Below are positions 9,187 through 18,674 of a DNA stretch of 64,000 nt, piece after piece; positions within the stretch are counted from its first letter, which is position 1; every line of letters starts with the position of its first letter. A program made the translations under genes and the position numbers. A model generated the notes under the pieces. That model was given only the letters and a program-made list of their open reading frames with translations, did no database searches and was not told where the DNA came from. The stretch comes from CAVRCA01 sp963719345 (lineage in GTDB: Bacteria > Pseudomonadota > Alphaproteobacteria > Acetobacterales > Acetobacteraceae), in NCBI GenBank assembly GCA_963719345.1, contig CAVRCA010000002.1, positions 179,951 to 243,950 on the forward strand. Direction: 5' to 3'.

Positions 9187-10381
9187 ATGGCGAACCGGCT
9201 GCCAATCGGGGCCGCTCTCTTGGTGCTGCTTGCATCCGCTGCCGTCCCGGCGATGGCGCAGCCGGCGATGCCCGGCGTCAGCGCGACCGAGATCAAGGTC
9301 GGCCAGACGGCGCCGTTCAGCGGGCCGGCGAGCGCCTACGGCAAGATCGCGACCGCCGAGGCCGGCTACGTCAAGATGATCAACGAGCAGGGCGGGGTGA
9401 ACGGCCGCAAGATCAACCTGATCCAGCTCGACGACGCCTACAGCCCGCCGAAAACCATCGAGCAGGTGCGCAAGCTGATCGAGCAGGAGCAGGTGGCGAT
9501 CCTGTTCCAGACGATCGGCACGGCGCCGAACACCGCCATCCGCAAATACACCAACCAGAAGAAGGTGCCGAACATCTGGCTCGGCTCGGGCGCGTCGATC
9601 TTCGTCGATCCGAAGGATTACCCCTGGAGCATCCCGTTCCAGCCGAACTACCGGACCGAGGGTCAGATGTACGGCGAAGTACATCCTGAAGACCAAGCCG
9701 GACGCGAAGGTCGGCGTGCTCTATCAGAACGACGACCTCGGGCGCGACTATCTCGCCGGGCTGCGCGACGCGTTCGGCGACAAGGCGGACAAGCTGATCG
9801 TCAAGGCGGTGTCCTACGAGACCTCGGACCCGACCGTCGATTCGCAGGTCATCAGCCTGCAGCAGGCCGGCTGCGACGTGTACGTGGAGGCGACGACGCC
9901 GAAATTCGCGGCGCTCTCGATCCGTAAGGCCAATGACCTCGAATGGCATCCGCTGCACATCGTCAACTCCAACGGCAGCACGGTGAAGCCGGTGCTGCAA
10001 TCGGTCGGCTTCGACAAGGCGATCGGCATCGTCACCGCCTTCTACTTGAAGGACCCGACCGACCCGCAATGGAAGGATGATGCCGCCGTCAAGGCGTTCT
10101 TCGAGTGGCTGCCCAAATACGCGCCGGACAACGAGGCGGCGGACGCCTCGACCTGGTACGGCTACAACATGGCGCAGGCGCTCGTCTGGGTGCTGCAGCA
10201 CGCCGGCAGCGATCTCAGCCGCGAGAACATCATGAAGACGGCGACGAACATGCACGATGTCAGCTTCACGCTGCTGTTGCCCGGCGTGACCGTCTCCACC
10301 AGCCCGACCGACTACCGGCCGCTCAAGAAGATGCGCCTGATGCGCTTCAACGGCACGCGATACGAGCTGATCGCCGAGTAG
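9187..10381 (+). CDS. ABC transporter substrate-binding protein (paralogue), one frameshift
   Basis: This second LivK-like binding protein of about 397 residues has a signal peptide ending in AMAQ and the same EIKVGQTAPFSGP and YSPPKT segments as the copy at 6655. The two share most of the fold and are clearly paralogues. The reading frame breaks near 9676: an extra g in acggcgaagtac must be removed to join GQMYG to KYILKTKPDAKV. With that change the protein is full length. GGAGG lies about eight bases upstream of the ATG at 9187. It has no transporter partner in the window. The break is probably a read error, as the downstream half is perfectly conserved. Confidence 0.82.
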
Positions 10382-10449
10382 CTCACCGGCATTCGCTCGC
10401 GCAGCTCGGCGGGCGTGGCGTTTGCTCGCGTGGTGACGCCGGCTTGCCG

Positions 10450-11082
10450 TTACCTGATGGACGTCACGTCCAGCACCGCGTCGAGCAGCCTGTCCGCGTC
10501 CTTGCCGTCGGGCAAGCTGGCGATCAGTTGCTGCAGCCGCCCGTCGAGCAGCAGGACGGCGAACCCGTGTACAAGCGACCACAGCGCCGCCGCTTCCGCC
10601 ACGGCCTGAGTGGCTGAGCCGGCCGGCCCGCCGGCTCGCGCGCTGATGGCCTCGCGCAGCGCCTTGCTGGCCGCCGCGACGCTCTCGCGCAATGCCGGCC
10701 GGGTGCCGTCCAGCCGCTCGCTCCGGAACATCAGGACAAACAGGCCGGGGTACGCCCGCGCGAAGCTGACGTAGGCGCGACCCATGGCGGCGAGCCGGAC
10801 GCCCGGTTCATCGCCGGCCGCATCCATCGCCGTCCGCAGATCGGCGTCGAACCGGGCAAAGCCGACGGCGGCGAGTTCGCTTAAAAGCCCGGTGAGGTCG
10901 CCGAAATGATGGGTCGGCGCGGCGTGCGACACTCCCACCGCACGGGCGGCGGCGCGCAGGGTCAGCGCCTGGATGCCGTCGCGCTCCAGGATCGTCTCCG
11001 CTGCCGCGAGCAGGGCGGTCCGTAGATCGCCGTGATGGTAGGACGCCGGACGGGTTTCCGGCGCCCGGGGAAATCCGGTCAT
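10450..11082 (-). CDS. TetR-family transcriptional regulator
   Basis: The 210-residue protein has a TetR-type helix-turn-helix at about 22-65, with the characteristic ILERDGIQALTLRAAARAVG and PTHHFGDLTGLL segments, then an all-helical ligand-binding domain. It is divergent from the carotenoid oxygenase gene with 82 bp between starts. Two imperfect palindromes lie in that gap and are likely operators, so it probably represses itself and the oxygenase operon. The inducing ligand is unknown. Confidence 0.9.
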   Translation of the reverse strand: MTGFPRAPETRPASYHHGDLRTALLAAAETILERDGIQALTLRAAARAVGVSHAAPTHHFGDLTGLLSELAAVGFARFDADLRTAMDAAGDEPGVRLAAMGRAYVSFARAYPGLFVLMFRSERLDGTRPALRESVAAASKALREAISARAGGPAGSATQAVAEAAALWSLVHGFAVLLLDGRLQQLIASLPDGKDADRLLDAVLDVTSIR

Positions 11083-11090
11083 GGTCGAAG

Positions 11091-11158
11091 TTTACACCGT
11101 CAAGATTCCGATTGACAGGGCGGCCGGCCGGGCGCCTACTCGATCTTGTCAACGTAAA
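11091..11158. promoter_or_regulatory. Putative TetR operator pair
   Basis: Two similar imperfect palindromes lie between the divergent tetR and oxygenase genes: TTTACACCGTCAA at 11091-11103 and TTGTCAACGTAAA at 11146-11158. Both fit the pattern TTKAC-N3-GTMAA, which is common for TetR-family operators. One sits next to the tetR start and the other about 6 bp before the oxygenase ATG. Binding there would block both genes. This is pattern inference only. Confidence 0.5.
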
Positions 11159-11164
11159 GATGGG

Positions 11165-12572
11165 ATGAGCCCGATGGCCAATGATCTTGGTACGAGCCTC
11201 GACGGCAATTTCGCGCCCATCGGCATGGAGTGCGACGCGCCGCATCTGCGGGTCGTCGGCGAACTGCCGCGTGGCCTGCATGGGACGCTGTTCCGCAACG
11301 GCCCGAACCCGCAATTCCCGCCGGCGGACCCGATGCATGATCACTGGTTTCTCGGCGACGGCATGATCCACGCGTTCCACTTGGCGGATGGCCGGGCGTC
11401 GGTACCGCAATCGCTGGGTGCGCACCGCGAAATGGCACGCCGAGAATGCCGCTGGTCACGCACTCGCCGGCGGCTTTGGCCCGCCGCCGGAGGGCGGCCG
11501 GGACTTTGCCGACGAGGGCATCGCCAACACCAACATCGTCTGGCACGCCGGCCGGCTGCTGGCGCTGGAGGAGGCGCACCTGCCGATCGAGGTCGATCCG
11601 ACCAGCCTGCACACCCGCGGCGTGCAGACTTTCGGCGGCGCGCTCGAGGGTCCGTTCACGGCCCATCCGAAGATCGACCCGCGGACCGGCGAGCTGGTCT
11701 TCTTCGGCTACTCGGTCGCCGGTCCGCTGACGCCGGGGATGAGTTTCGGCGTCGTCGGACCGGACGGGCGGGTCGCCCGCTTCGAGCATTTCGAGGCGCC
11801 GTATTGCAGCATGGTACACGATTTCGCGGTGACGGAGCGGCACGTCCTGTTCCCGATCATGCCGCTGACCGGCAGCATGGCGCGCGCCCAAACGGGTCGG
11901 CCGCCCTTCGCGTGGGAGCCGGAGCTCGGCGCGCATATCGGGCTGCTGCACCGCGACCGCGGGGTCGCCTCGCTGCGCTGGTTCCGCGCCGAGACCGGCT
12001 ACGTATTCCATGTTCTCAACGCCTGGGAGGAGGGCGAGCGCATCGTCGCCGACGTCATGGAGTACGACGCCCCGCCGCTGTTCCCGCGCGCCGACGGCGC
12101 GTGCTCCACCCCCGAGCAGACCCGCGCGCGGCTGGTGCGCTGGACGCTCGATCCGACCGCCGGCACCGACGCGTTCACGCGCACGACGCTGGATGACATG
12201 ACGGGCGAGTTCCCCCGGCTCGACGAGCGCCATGCCGGCCTTCCCAACCGTTTCGGCGCGTTCGTCGGCCGCGGCGGCGATGACAGCGGGTTCGACGCCA
12301 TTGCCTGGCTTGATCTGGCGCGCGGTCGGCGCTCGCGCTACGTGCTGCCGCCCGGTGATGCCGCCTCGGAGCCGGTGTTCGTCCCGCGTGGGACGCAGGC
12401 CGAGGAAGGGGACGGCTGGCTGCTCGCCGTCGCGTGGCGCGGCGAGGAGCGCCGCAGCGATCTGATCGTGCTCGACACGGACGACGTCACGCGCGGGCCG
12501 GTCGCGACGGTGCAGCTCGACCATCGGGTTCCGTTCGGCTTCCACGGCAATTGGGTGGAGGCCGGCCGATGA
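11165..12572 (+). CDS. Carotenoid oxygenase (RPE65/CCD family), one frameshift
   Basis: The protein is about 468 residues after repair. The N-terminus has the family start LPRGLHGTLFRNGPNPQF and the HWFLGDGMIHAF segment; the next part, in another frame, has the iron-ligand contexts around TAHPK and SMVHDFAVTE and ends with HRVPFGFHGNW. Carotenoid oxygenases use a non-haem iron held by four histidines to cleave double bonds in carotenoids or in lignin-derived stilbenes. An extra g at 11401-11402 breaks the frame; without it GRAS runs directly into YRNRWVRT. Its stop overlaps the ATG of the next membrane protein. Control by the divergent TetR is likely. Confidence 0.85.
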
Positions 12573-13138
12573 ACCTGCTCCTCGGTTTCGCGCCGTTCGT
12601 CGCATTCGCGGTGCTGGCGCACTTCAAGCTCGACGCCATCGGGCTCTGGGTGTCCGCCGCGCTCGCGTCCGGCATGCTGCTGCGCTCGCAACTGCCGCCT
12701 CGCCGGTCCCTCAAGATCCTGGATGCGGGAGCGGCTGCCGTTTTCCTTGCGCTGGCGATCGCGGTGACGGTCCTGCACTTCAGTTGGTCGGTGTTTGCCG
12801 TGCGCATGTCCGTCAGTCTCGGGCTGTTCGCGATCGCCGTGGGGTCTATCCTCATCGGCCAGCCGTTCACCATCCAGTACGCGCGCGAACAGGTTCCTCG
12901 GGAGCGTTGGACCCATCCGCTATTCATCGCCGCCAATCGGCGCATCAGCGCCGTGTGGGCGGCCGCCTTCGCCGTCGACGCCCTGTGCAGCGCCAGCCTG
13001 GTCTGGGCGCCGGGCATCCCGCCGATCATTCCGAGCGTCGTAAACGTGCTCGCCTTCCTGGGTGCCGTCCGCTTTACCGTCGAATATCCGAAGCGCCTGC
13101 GCGCCCGGAGAGGGGAAACTTCCTCATCGCCCGCGTAG
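12569..13138 (+). CDS. Polytopic membrane protein of unknown function
   Basis: The 189-residue protein has five or six hydrophobic segments (about 3-20, 25-40, 48-68, 72-95, 125-145 and 150-170) and a basic C-terminal tail. I do not recognise a named family; it resembles uncharacterised integral membrane proteins found in proteobacteria. Its ATG overlaps the stop of the carotenoid oxygenase (ATGA at 12569), so translation is coupled and the two probably belong to the same TetR-controlled unit. Confidence 0.75.
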   Translation: MNLLLGFAPFVAFAVLAHFKLDAIGLWVSAALASGMLLRSQLPPRRSLKILDAGAAAVFLALAIAVTVLHFSWSVFAVRMSVSLGLFAIAVGSILIGQPFTIQYAREQVPRERWTHPLFIAANRRISAVWAAAFAVDALCSASLVWAPGIPPIIPSVVNVLAFLGAVRFTVEYPKRLRARRGETSSSPA

Positions 13139-13160
13139 GTGCGTCGTTTCGGCTGCTCGC

Positions 13161-14180
13161 CTACGGATGGGCGTCGGTGCTGGCCAGCACGGCGCCGTAC
13201 TGGTCGCGCCCGGCATCAAGGAAAGCGCTGATGCGGGCGTAGACTTGCGCCACGGTGAGGGGACAGCCGCGGCTGACGAAAAGTCCCATGTTGGGTTTCG
13301 TGATCGAGCCGACCACGTCCACGCTCGAGGCCGTCGGACGCTGTCGCAACGCTTCCAGGAATCGCGCGGCACCGCTCGGACCGAGCACGTGCAGAAGATA
13401 TAGATCGGGCGCCGAGGCGGGCTGGCCGAGATCCCGCTCCAACGTCACGCGCCGCTGCGCCATCCGTTCGGCCGCCAGGGCGGCCGAGAGCTTCGGGTCA
13501 TCGCGCAGCCGCAGGATGGTTTGCAGGACTGCCGGGCGGGCCACCGACAGCTTGCCACTCCGCTCATCCTTGCGGATGGCGGCCGCGTAGTCCGCCAGCC
13601 CATGCTGCGAGCCGAAGTCCCGGACCACCTCGAGCCAGGTGCCGCGGGTGAACTGCAGGAGCCCGCGCGCCGAGGAAAGTCGGTTCCGCGCATCGGGTTC
13701 GAAGCCGCTTTCGGCACGGGCAATGGAGAGAAGAAGGACCGGGTCCAGTTTCACGGTCTGCCCGGCCTGACGGACGGCGGCCAGGACCTCGGGAGTGGCG
13801 GGAATCGCGCCCGGCATCTCCCGAACCGCGGATGTCTCGGGCTTGCACGTCGGGGCCTCGACCCGGCTGACATCGCGCCCACGCTTGCTGCGGCGCGGCT
13901 TGTTCCCTCGTGCGTGCGTCGTGAGCCTGGAATCACGCCCTTGCGACGCCTTCACATGGCGACCGATGCTCGGGTGGTCCACCGGCACGGCCGCCGCCGT
14001 GTGGCACGCCAGCATGAGGGACAGACCGGCGACGACCAGGTTCGGAACGACGCCCGGCCGCGCCGACCGCGGTGCGTGCCCGACCGAGCAATCGCCGACC
14101 GGGGTCAAGGTCGTACCGCGCGAAGATGGGCGCCGCGCATCGCTGCCGGATAGATCGAAAGCAACAACGTCGTTCCGCAT
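13161..14180 (-). CDS. Lytic transglycosylase (SLT domain) protein
   Basis: The C-terminal half carries an SLT-type lysozyme-like domain: SIARAESGFEP with the catalytic glutamate, followed by RGLLQFTRGTW. Such enzymes cleave peptidoglycan between MurNAc and GlcNAc, forming 1,6-anhydro-MurNAc. A hydrophobic segment around LVVAGLSLMLACHTAAA looks like a signal or lipoprotein-like peptide, placed about 45 residues after the ATG at 14180. The true start is uncertain: the frame stays open to a TTG at 14327, and a GTG at about 14051 would put the signal peptide at the N-terminus. A basic low-complexity linker separates signal and catalytic domain. Confidence 0.75.
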   Translation of the reverse strand: MRNDVVAFDLSGSDARRPSSRGTTLTPVGDCSVGHAPRSARPGVVPNLVVAGLSLMLACHTAAAVPVDHPSIGRHVKASQGRDSRLTTHARGNKPRRSKRGRDVSRVEAPTCKPETSAVREMPGAIPATPEVLAAVRQAGQTVKLDPVLLLSIARAESGFEPDARNRLSSARGLLQFTRGTWLEVVRDFGSQHGLADYAAAIRKDERSGKLSVARPAVLQTILRLRDDPKLSAALAAERMAQRRVTLERDLGQPASAPDLYLLHVLGPSGAARFLEALRQRPTASSVDVVGSITKPNMGLFVSRGCPLTVAQVYARISAFLDAGRDQYGAVLASTDAHP

Positions 14181-14549
14181 CTGGAGTGGCGACAGGGAGA
14201 TCAGCTGCCCGGAGTGCGCAGCCGAAGGCGAAATAACAGAAACGAATAAGGGCGATGCGGACGCACCCGAAACGGCCGAGGTGGCCGTTCTCACCGAGAC
14301 GTGAGAGAAACAAGCAAGATTCTGCAATGGGTTCCATCATTACGAGAACAGTCTTTGCACTCGAGCAACCTGCGGGCACTGCTCGATGCCGCTTTGCTCT
14401 GCACCCGTAAGCGGGGCAAATAAGTGCTGGAGAGGAACGGCCGGTCCCTCGCCGCGTTCGGCTGCTGTAGTTATGCGGGCGAGAATGTTGCCGGACACTC
14501 CCGGCCTTTTTCACCGTCAGCGCTGCACGGTGCAGCAACGCAGGTGTCC
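14181..14549. other. Intergenic stretch without a supported gene
   Basis: Between the transglycosylase ATG and the next small gene there are about 370 bases. The first part keeps the transglycosylase frame open to a TTG at 14327, so the real gene could be longer. The rest is less GC-rich than its surroundings, for example around 14220-14250 and 14305-14345. I find no RNA gene, repeat or clear terminator. It may hold divergent promoters. Confidence 0.4.
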
Positions 14550-14855
14550 ATGCCCCAGACGACGCAGCAACTCAAAGCCGACATCGACCACGGCAGGACC
14601 GGCGACAAGGTCGCGTCAGGGTTCGATCCCGGGCTGTCCACGCTGGGCACGGATGACGAGGCCGCCGGGACGCCGAACACGCCGCAGCAAGTGGCGATGG
14701 CGCGCGGGCTGGAGCAGCAAAAGGCGGGCAGTTCCTCCGCCTCATCATCGCGGCCTCTGGTCACGCTCGGCGGCCCCGCCATGTGGATCATCGTTGGAGC
14801 GATCGTGGTGGTCGTGGCTGTGCTCGCCTTCGCCGTGCTGCACACAGGCGGCTGA
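14550..14855 (+). CDS. Small C-terminally anchored membrane protein
   Basis: The 101-residue protein has a hydrophilic N-terminal part with the segments QQLKADIDHGRTGDKV and DPGLSTLGTDDEAAGTP, which I associate with conserved uncharacterised alphaproteobacterial proteins, and one membrane helix at about 77-97. The cytosolic domain would therefore be at the N-terminus. An earlier ATG at 14424 is possible, but residues before MPQTTQQ look non-coding. No function is known. Confidence 0.7.
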   Translation: MPQTTQQLKADIDHGRTGDKVASGFDPGLSTLGTDDEAAGTPNTPQQVAMARGLEQQKAGSSSASSSRPLVTLGGPAMWIIVGAIVVVVAVLAFAVLHTGG

Positions 14856-15190
14856 GCCGCACGCCAAGGGCGCGCACGCCGCGACAGCGGAATCCCGGGC
14901 GCCAGGCCCGGGTCCACAGCCTCCTTCGCGCTTGCGCCGGCGGGCTGCCATTCCACGCCCGACGAGCGCGCGCGCCTGTGCCGGCCCGGAGCGGCGGAGG
15001 AGCTTGAATCCTTTCCCTTCATCGCCGGAGTTCCAATCAAGCGCCGGGAGGGACGACAGGAGGGGGGCTCGGCAGCGAAAATCTTTCAGTTCACCGCGCG
15101 CGTTCCAAAACTCCTGTGGAAGAGGGCGGTTTCGGCCGCCTCTCCCGCAGGGTTCCGGGACGGTCGGGACGTCTCGGCGATAAGCGCCTC
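14856..15190. other. Intergenic stretch between converging genes
   Basis: About 335 bases between two convergent genes hold no supported ORF. A short GGCGG...CCGCC hairpin lies near 15126-15142 and could contribute to transcription termination, although no U-tract follows. Nothing else is evident. Confidence 0.35.
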
Positions 15191-16105
15191 TCAGACCGCT
15201 TCCCAGTTGTACACGTCGCCGGTGCGCTCAAGCTTGGTCAGCCCGCTGCGCCATGCGGGCAGCGCGATCTCGACCATCTTCTCGGGCGTCCAGCCATCCT
15301 CCTTCATCAGGATGCGGATCGGGCGCGGCTGGCTGTAGAGATAAAGCTCGTTGCCGCGGGCGCCGAAGATGTTGCCGGTGATCTCGGCGGCAGCATCGGA
15401 GGCGAGGAACACCGCCAGCTTGGCGACGTGGTCCGGGCTGGTGCGCTCGGCCCGCTTCTTCAGCGTCTCCTCGGATAGGCCGGGAATGCTCTCGATCATG
15501 CGGCTGAACGCATGCGGGCCGATGCAGTTGGAGCGCACCTTGTAGCGCGCGGAGTCGCCCGCGATGGCGCGCGACATGCCGGCGATCCCGAGCTTGGCGG
15601 CGGCGTAGTTCACCTGGCCGACGCTGCCGATCAGCCCCGAGGTCGAGGTCATGTGGATGAACGCGCCGCTCTCCTGGGCGCGAAAATGCGGGATCGCGGC
15701 CCGGCTGACGTAGAACGCGCCGTAGAGGTGCACCTTGATCACGGCGTCGAACTCTTCCGGCGTCATGCGGTGAAAGATCGTGTCGCGCAGGATGCCTGCG
15801 TTGTTCACCACGATGTCGATGCGGCCGAAACTATCGATCGCCGTCTTGACGATGTTCTGCGCCGCATCCCATTCGGCAACGCTGTCGGTGTTGACCACCG
15901 CCCGGCCGTGCCCGTGCTTCTGCTCGATGCTGCGCACGACCTCTTGCGCCGGGGTCTCGTCATGGCCCTCGCCGCTCACCGCCGCGCCGACATCGTTGAC
16001 CACGATCTTGGCACCCTGATCGGCCATCGCGAGCGCCATCGCCCGGCCGATGCCGCGGCCCGAGCCGGTGATGACCGCAACCTTGCCTTCGAGCAGTGTT
16101 CCCAT
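15191..16105 (-). CDS. SDR-family dehydrogenase (3-hydroxyacyl-CoA dehydrogenase-like)
   Basis: The 304-residue protein has the NAD(P)-binding motif TGSGRGIG at about 14-21, NNAG at about 106-109, the catalytic serine in TSTSG and the YxxxK motif in NYAAAK. It carries a C-terminal extension beyond the usual 250-residue SDR core. The N-terminus, with an NDVG strand end and an acidic insert, resembles the dehydrogenase part of peroxisomal multifunctional enzyme 2, which suggests a hydroxyacyl-CoA substrate. The start at 16105 has a purine-rich GGGGAGAAA box upstream. It is divergent from the DUF3833 gene. Confidence 0.88.
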   Translation of the reverse strand: MGTLLEGKVAVITGSGRGIGRAMALAMADQGAKIVVNDVGAAVSGEGHDETPAQEVVRSIEQKHGHGRAVVNTDSVAEWDAAQNIVKTAIDSFGRIDIVVNNAGILRDTIFHRMTPEEFDAVIKVHLYGAFYVSRAAIPHFRAQESGAFIHMTSTSGLIGSVGQVNYAAAKLGIAGMSRAIAGDSARYKVRSNCIGPHAFSRMIESIPGLSEETLKKRAERTSPDHVAKLAVFLASDAAAEITGNIFGARGNELYLYSQPRPIRILMKEDGWTPEKMVEIALPAWRSGLTKLERTGDVYNWEAV

Positions 16106-16198
16106 CCCTTTTTCTCCCCATGTTACGATATGCGACGGGCGGGAGAATGCGCTGGGTCGGCCCCTGTGTCATCCCACCCTTTCGGCAAGTGAAAGAGG

Positions 16199-16792
16199 AT
16201 GGCGATGGGTTTCGGCTGTCTGCGGCCGGGTCGTACGACGCTCCGGTGGGGTGCGCTCGTCGGGCTGGCCTTCCTCGTGCTCGGTTCGTGCGCCGACCCG
16301 CTCCCCATCGAACGCTTCGCCGGCGAAGGGCCGGAGTTCGATCCGGTGCGCTTCTTCACCGGCCATGTGAGATCATGGGGCGTGATCGAGGATCGCTCCG
16401 GCGCCCCGACCGCCCGCGTCACCACCGATTGCGAGGGCGAAGCCGAAGGTCAGGACGGACTGCACATGACGCAGCGACTGACGATCGACGACGGTCCCGC
16501 CCAGGTCAGGGAGTGGCACATGCGGCGCATCGGGCCGCACCGTTTCGAGGCGAGCGCCAATGACATGGTCGGTACTGCATCCGGCGAGGCGCGGGGGCGT
16601 ACATTCCATTGGCGGTGGATACTGGCGACCCGGCCGGGCGACCCGCTGGGCAACGTGGTCATGGAACAGTGGATGTATCTGATGGACGACGGCGCGATGG
16701 TGAACCGTACGACCGTACGCAAGCTTGGGTTCATCCTCGCCGAGGTCAGCGAACAGTTTGCCCGCAGCGAATCGTTAAGCCCGGCCCGGTAG
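16199..16792 (+). CDS. DUF3833-family lipoprotein
   Basis: The 197-residue protein begins with a basic segment, one hydrophobic stretch and a lipobox-like LVLGSC at about 26-31, so it is probably a lipoprotein. The rest matches the DUF3833 pattern: an early FDPVRFFTGHVRSWGVIEDR segment, then strands with FHWRW and MYLMDDGAMVNRTTVRKLG. These proteins have a beta-barrel-like (lipocalin-type) fold, and some sit near SDR and cfa-type lipid genes. No reaction is known. The esterase gene follows within about 30 bp on the same strand. Confidence 0.75.
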   Translation: MAMGFGCLRPGRTTLRWGALVGLAFLVLGSCADPLPIERFAGEGPEFDPVRFFTGHVRSWGVIEDRSGAPTARVTTDCEGEAEGQDGLHMTQRLTIDDGPAQVREWHMRRIGPHRFEASANDMVGTASGEARGRTFHWRWILATRPGDPLGNVVMEQWMYLMDDGAMVNRTTVRKLGFILAEVSEQFARSESLSPAR

Positions 16793-16821
16793 CCTCGTTC
16801 GATCGTGCTTGTGGACGGGTG

Positions 16822-17700
16822 ATGCGAAATCTTTTCCGCTGGGTGCCGCGCGCGGTGATGGCGGCGTTGCTCGCCCTGGTTCCCGGTTGCGCGCCGGCGC
16901 GCCTCCTCAACGCGACGATCCCTGTGTCCGGCCTGTCCATCGCGCGCGATCTGCCCTACGGCGCGCAACCGCGGCAGCGGCTCGACGTCTACACCGACGG
17001 CCGGGCGGCAACGGGGCGGCCGGTCGTGGTGTTCCTGTACGGGGGTGGCTGGCGCACCGGTTCGAAGACCGACTACCTGTTCCTGGCGGCGGCTCTCGCC
17101 CGGCGTGGCGTGACGGTCGTCGTGCCCGATTACCGGCTGTATCCCGAGGTCCGGTTTCCCACGTTCCTCGAAGATTGCGCGCAGGCGGTCGCGTGGACGC
17201 TGGCCCATGCCGAGGAGTATGGCGGCGATCCGCGGCGCGTCAGTGTCGTCGGCCATTCCGCCGGCGCCTACAACGCCGCGATGCTGGGGCTTGATGCCGG
17301 GCTGCTGCGGGCGGTCGGTCACTCGCCCGCCGATCTTGCCGGCGTCGTGGGTTTGGCGGGGCCGTACGACTTCCTGCCGATCACCGATCCTGACGTGATC
17401 CCGGTCTTTGCCAGCGTGCAGGACGGGCCGGCGAGCCAGCCCATCACCTATGTCGACGGCCGCAACCCGCCGCTGCTGCTGCTCACCGGCGATGCCGACA
17501 CCATCGTCGGACCGTACAACACCGCATCCCTGGCCGAGCGCGTGCGACGTGCCGGTGGCGAAGCGCAGGAAAAAATCTATCCCGGCGTCGGCCATATCGG
17601 CATCGTCATCGCCTTCGCGCCACTGTTCCGCAGCCGGGCGCCGGTGCTGAAGGACGTGCTGCACTTCATCCGGCAGGCTCGGGCGCCGCAGCCGGGCTGA
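16822..17700 (+). CDS. Secreted alpha/beta hydrolase (carboxylesterase, HSL-like)
   Basis: The 292-residue protein has a signal peptide with a possible lipobox (ALVPGC, about residues 16-21). The hydrolase fold is shown by FLYGGGWRTGS (oxyanion loop), the nucleophile elbow GHSAGAYNA, GDADTIV for the acid region and VGHIG for the catalytic histidine. It should hydrolyse short esters in the periplasm or at the outer membrane. A GTG three bases earlier is an alternative start. It sits just after the DUF3833 gene, and the two lipoprotein-like products may act together. Confidence 0.85.
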   Translation: MRNLFRWVPRAVMAALLALVPGCAPARLLNATIPVSGLSIARDLPYGAQPRQRLDVYTDGRAATGRPVVVFLYGGGWRTGSKTDYLFLAAALARRGVTVVVPDYRLYPEVRFPTFLEDCAQAVAWTLAHAEEYGGDPRRVSVVGHSAGAYNAAMLGLDAGLLRAVGHSPADLAGVVGLAGPYDFLPITDPDVIPVFASVQDGPASQPITYVDGRNPPLLLLTGDADTIVGPYNTASLAERVRRAGGEAQEKIYPGVGHIGIVIAFAPLFRSRAPVLKDVLHFIRQARAPQPG

Positions 17701-17752
17701 GGCTCGCCGCTTGCCGCGTCTCGTCGCCTCCCCGGAAGGGCGCGACAACCCT

Positions 17753-18655
17753 CTATCCGGTGATGCGGGCCACCTCGGCGGGGCTCATCCGCACCAGCTT
17801 GTCGTAGTCCTTCAGCAAGGTCTCGGTGATCTGGCCGGGCGTGAAGTTGTACTCGGTGCCGATCTGCCGGATCGGCGTCACCTCGGCGGCGGTGCCGGCC
17901 AGGAACGCCTCGGTCGCCTGCTTCATCTCGTCCGGCATGATCGGCCGCTCGATGATCTTGATCTGCCGCTGCTTGGCCAGCGACATCACCGATCGGCGGG
18001 TGATGCCGTCGAGGAAGCAGTCGGGGGTCGGCGTGTGCAGGTCGCCGTCCATGACGAAGAAGATATTAGCCCCGGTCGCCTCGGCGACGCGGCCACGCCA
18101 GTCGAGCATCAGGGCGTCGTCGTAGCCCTCGGCCTCCGCCTTGTGCTTGGACATCGTGCCGATCATGTAGAGGCCGGTCGCCTTGGACGCGGTGGGCGCC
18201 GTGCGCGGGTCGGGACGGATCCACTCGGCCATGCCGAGCCGGATGCCGCTCATCCGGTTGCCGCCGAAATAGCTGGGCCAGGGCCAGGACGCGATGGCGA
18301 CATGAATGGTCGTGAGCTGAGCCGAGACCGCGAGCTGCTCGCTGCCCCGCCAGGCGATCGGGCGGACATACGCCTCGTTCTGGCCGTTCGCCGCCAGCAC
18401 GGCGTTGCAGGCCGCGTCGATCTCATCGGCGGTGTAGGGGATCTCGAAGCCGAGCAGGCGGCCGGAGTTGATCAACCGGTCGGTGTGGTCCCGCAGTCGG
18501 AAGATGTTGCCGCTGTAGGCGCGCTCACCCTCGAACACGGCGCTCGCATAGTGCAGCCCGTGCGACAGCACGTGCAGCTTGGCATCCCGCCAGGGCACCA
18601 TCTCGCCGTCCCACCATATCCATCCATCACGATCGTCGAAAGATCCTGTCGTCAT
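17753..18655 (-). CDS. ilvE: Branched-chain amino acid aminotransferase
   Basis: At 300 residues this is the usual size for class IV PLP aminotransferases. The N-terminus VLSHGLHYASAVFEGERAY, the PLP lysine context SKATGLYM and the GRVAEATGANIFFV segment with FLDGITRRSV match IlvE. It transfers the amino group between glutamate and the 2-oxo acids of leucine, isoleucine and valine. The start at 18655 (MTTGSF) is preferred to an upstream ATG at 18757, which would overlap the promoter region. The gene is divergent from the marR operon. Confidence 0.93.
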   Translation of the reverse strand: MTTGSFDDRDGWIWWDGEMVPWRDAKLHVLSHGLHYASAVFEGERAYSGNIFRLRDHTDRLINSGRLLGFEIPYTADEIDAACNAVLAANGQNEAYVRPIAWRGSEQLAVSAQLTTIHVAIASWPWPSYFGGNRMSGIRLGMAEWIRPDPRTAPTASKATGLYMIGTMSKHKAEAEGYDDALMLDWRGRVAEATGANIFFVMDGDLHTPTPDCFLDGITRRSVMSLAKQRQIKIIERPIMPDEMKQATEAFLAGTAAEVTPIRQIGTEYNFTPGQITETLLKDYDKLVRMSPAEVARITG

Positions 18656-18674
18656 GAGGCCTTTTCCCGCAATT

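Noticed and set aside
14620..14640. GGTTCGATCC-like string resembling a tRNA T-loop
   Set aside because: It lies inside the small membrane-protein gene and no acceptor stem or anticodon arm can be formed around it.
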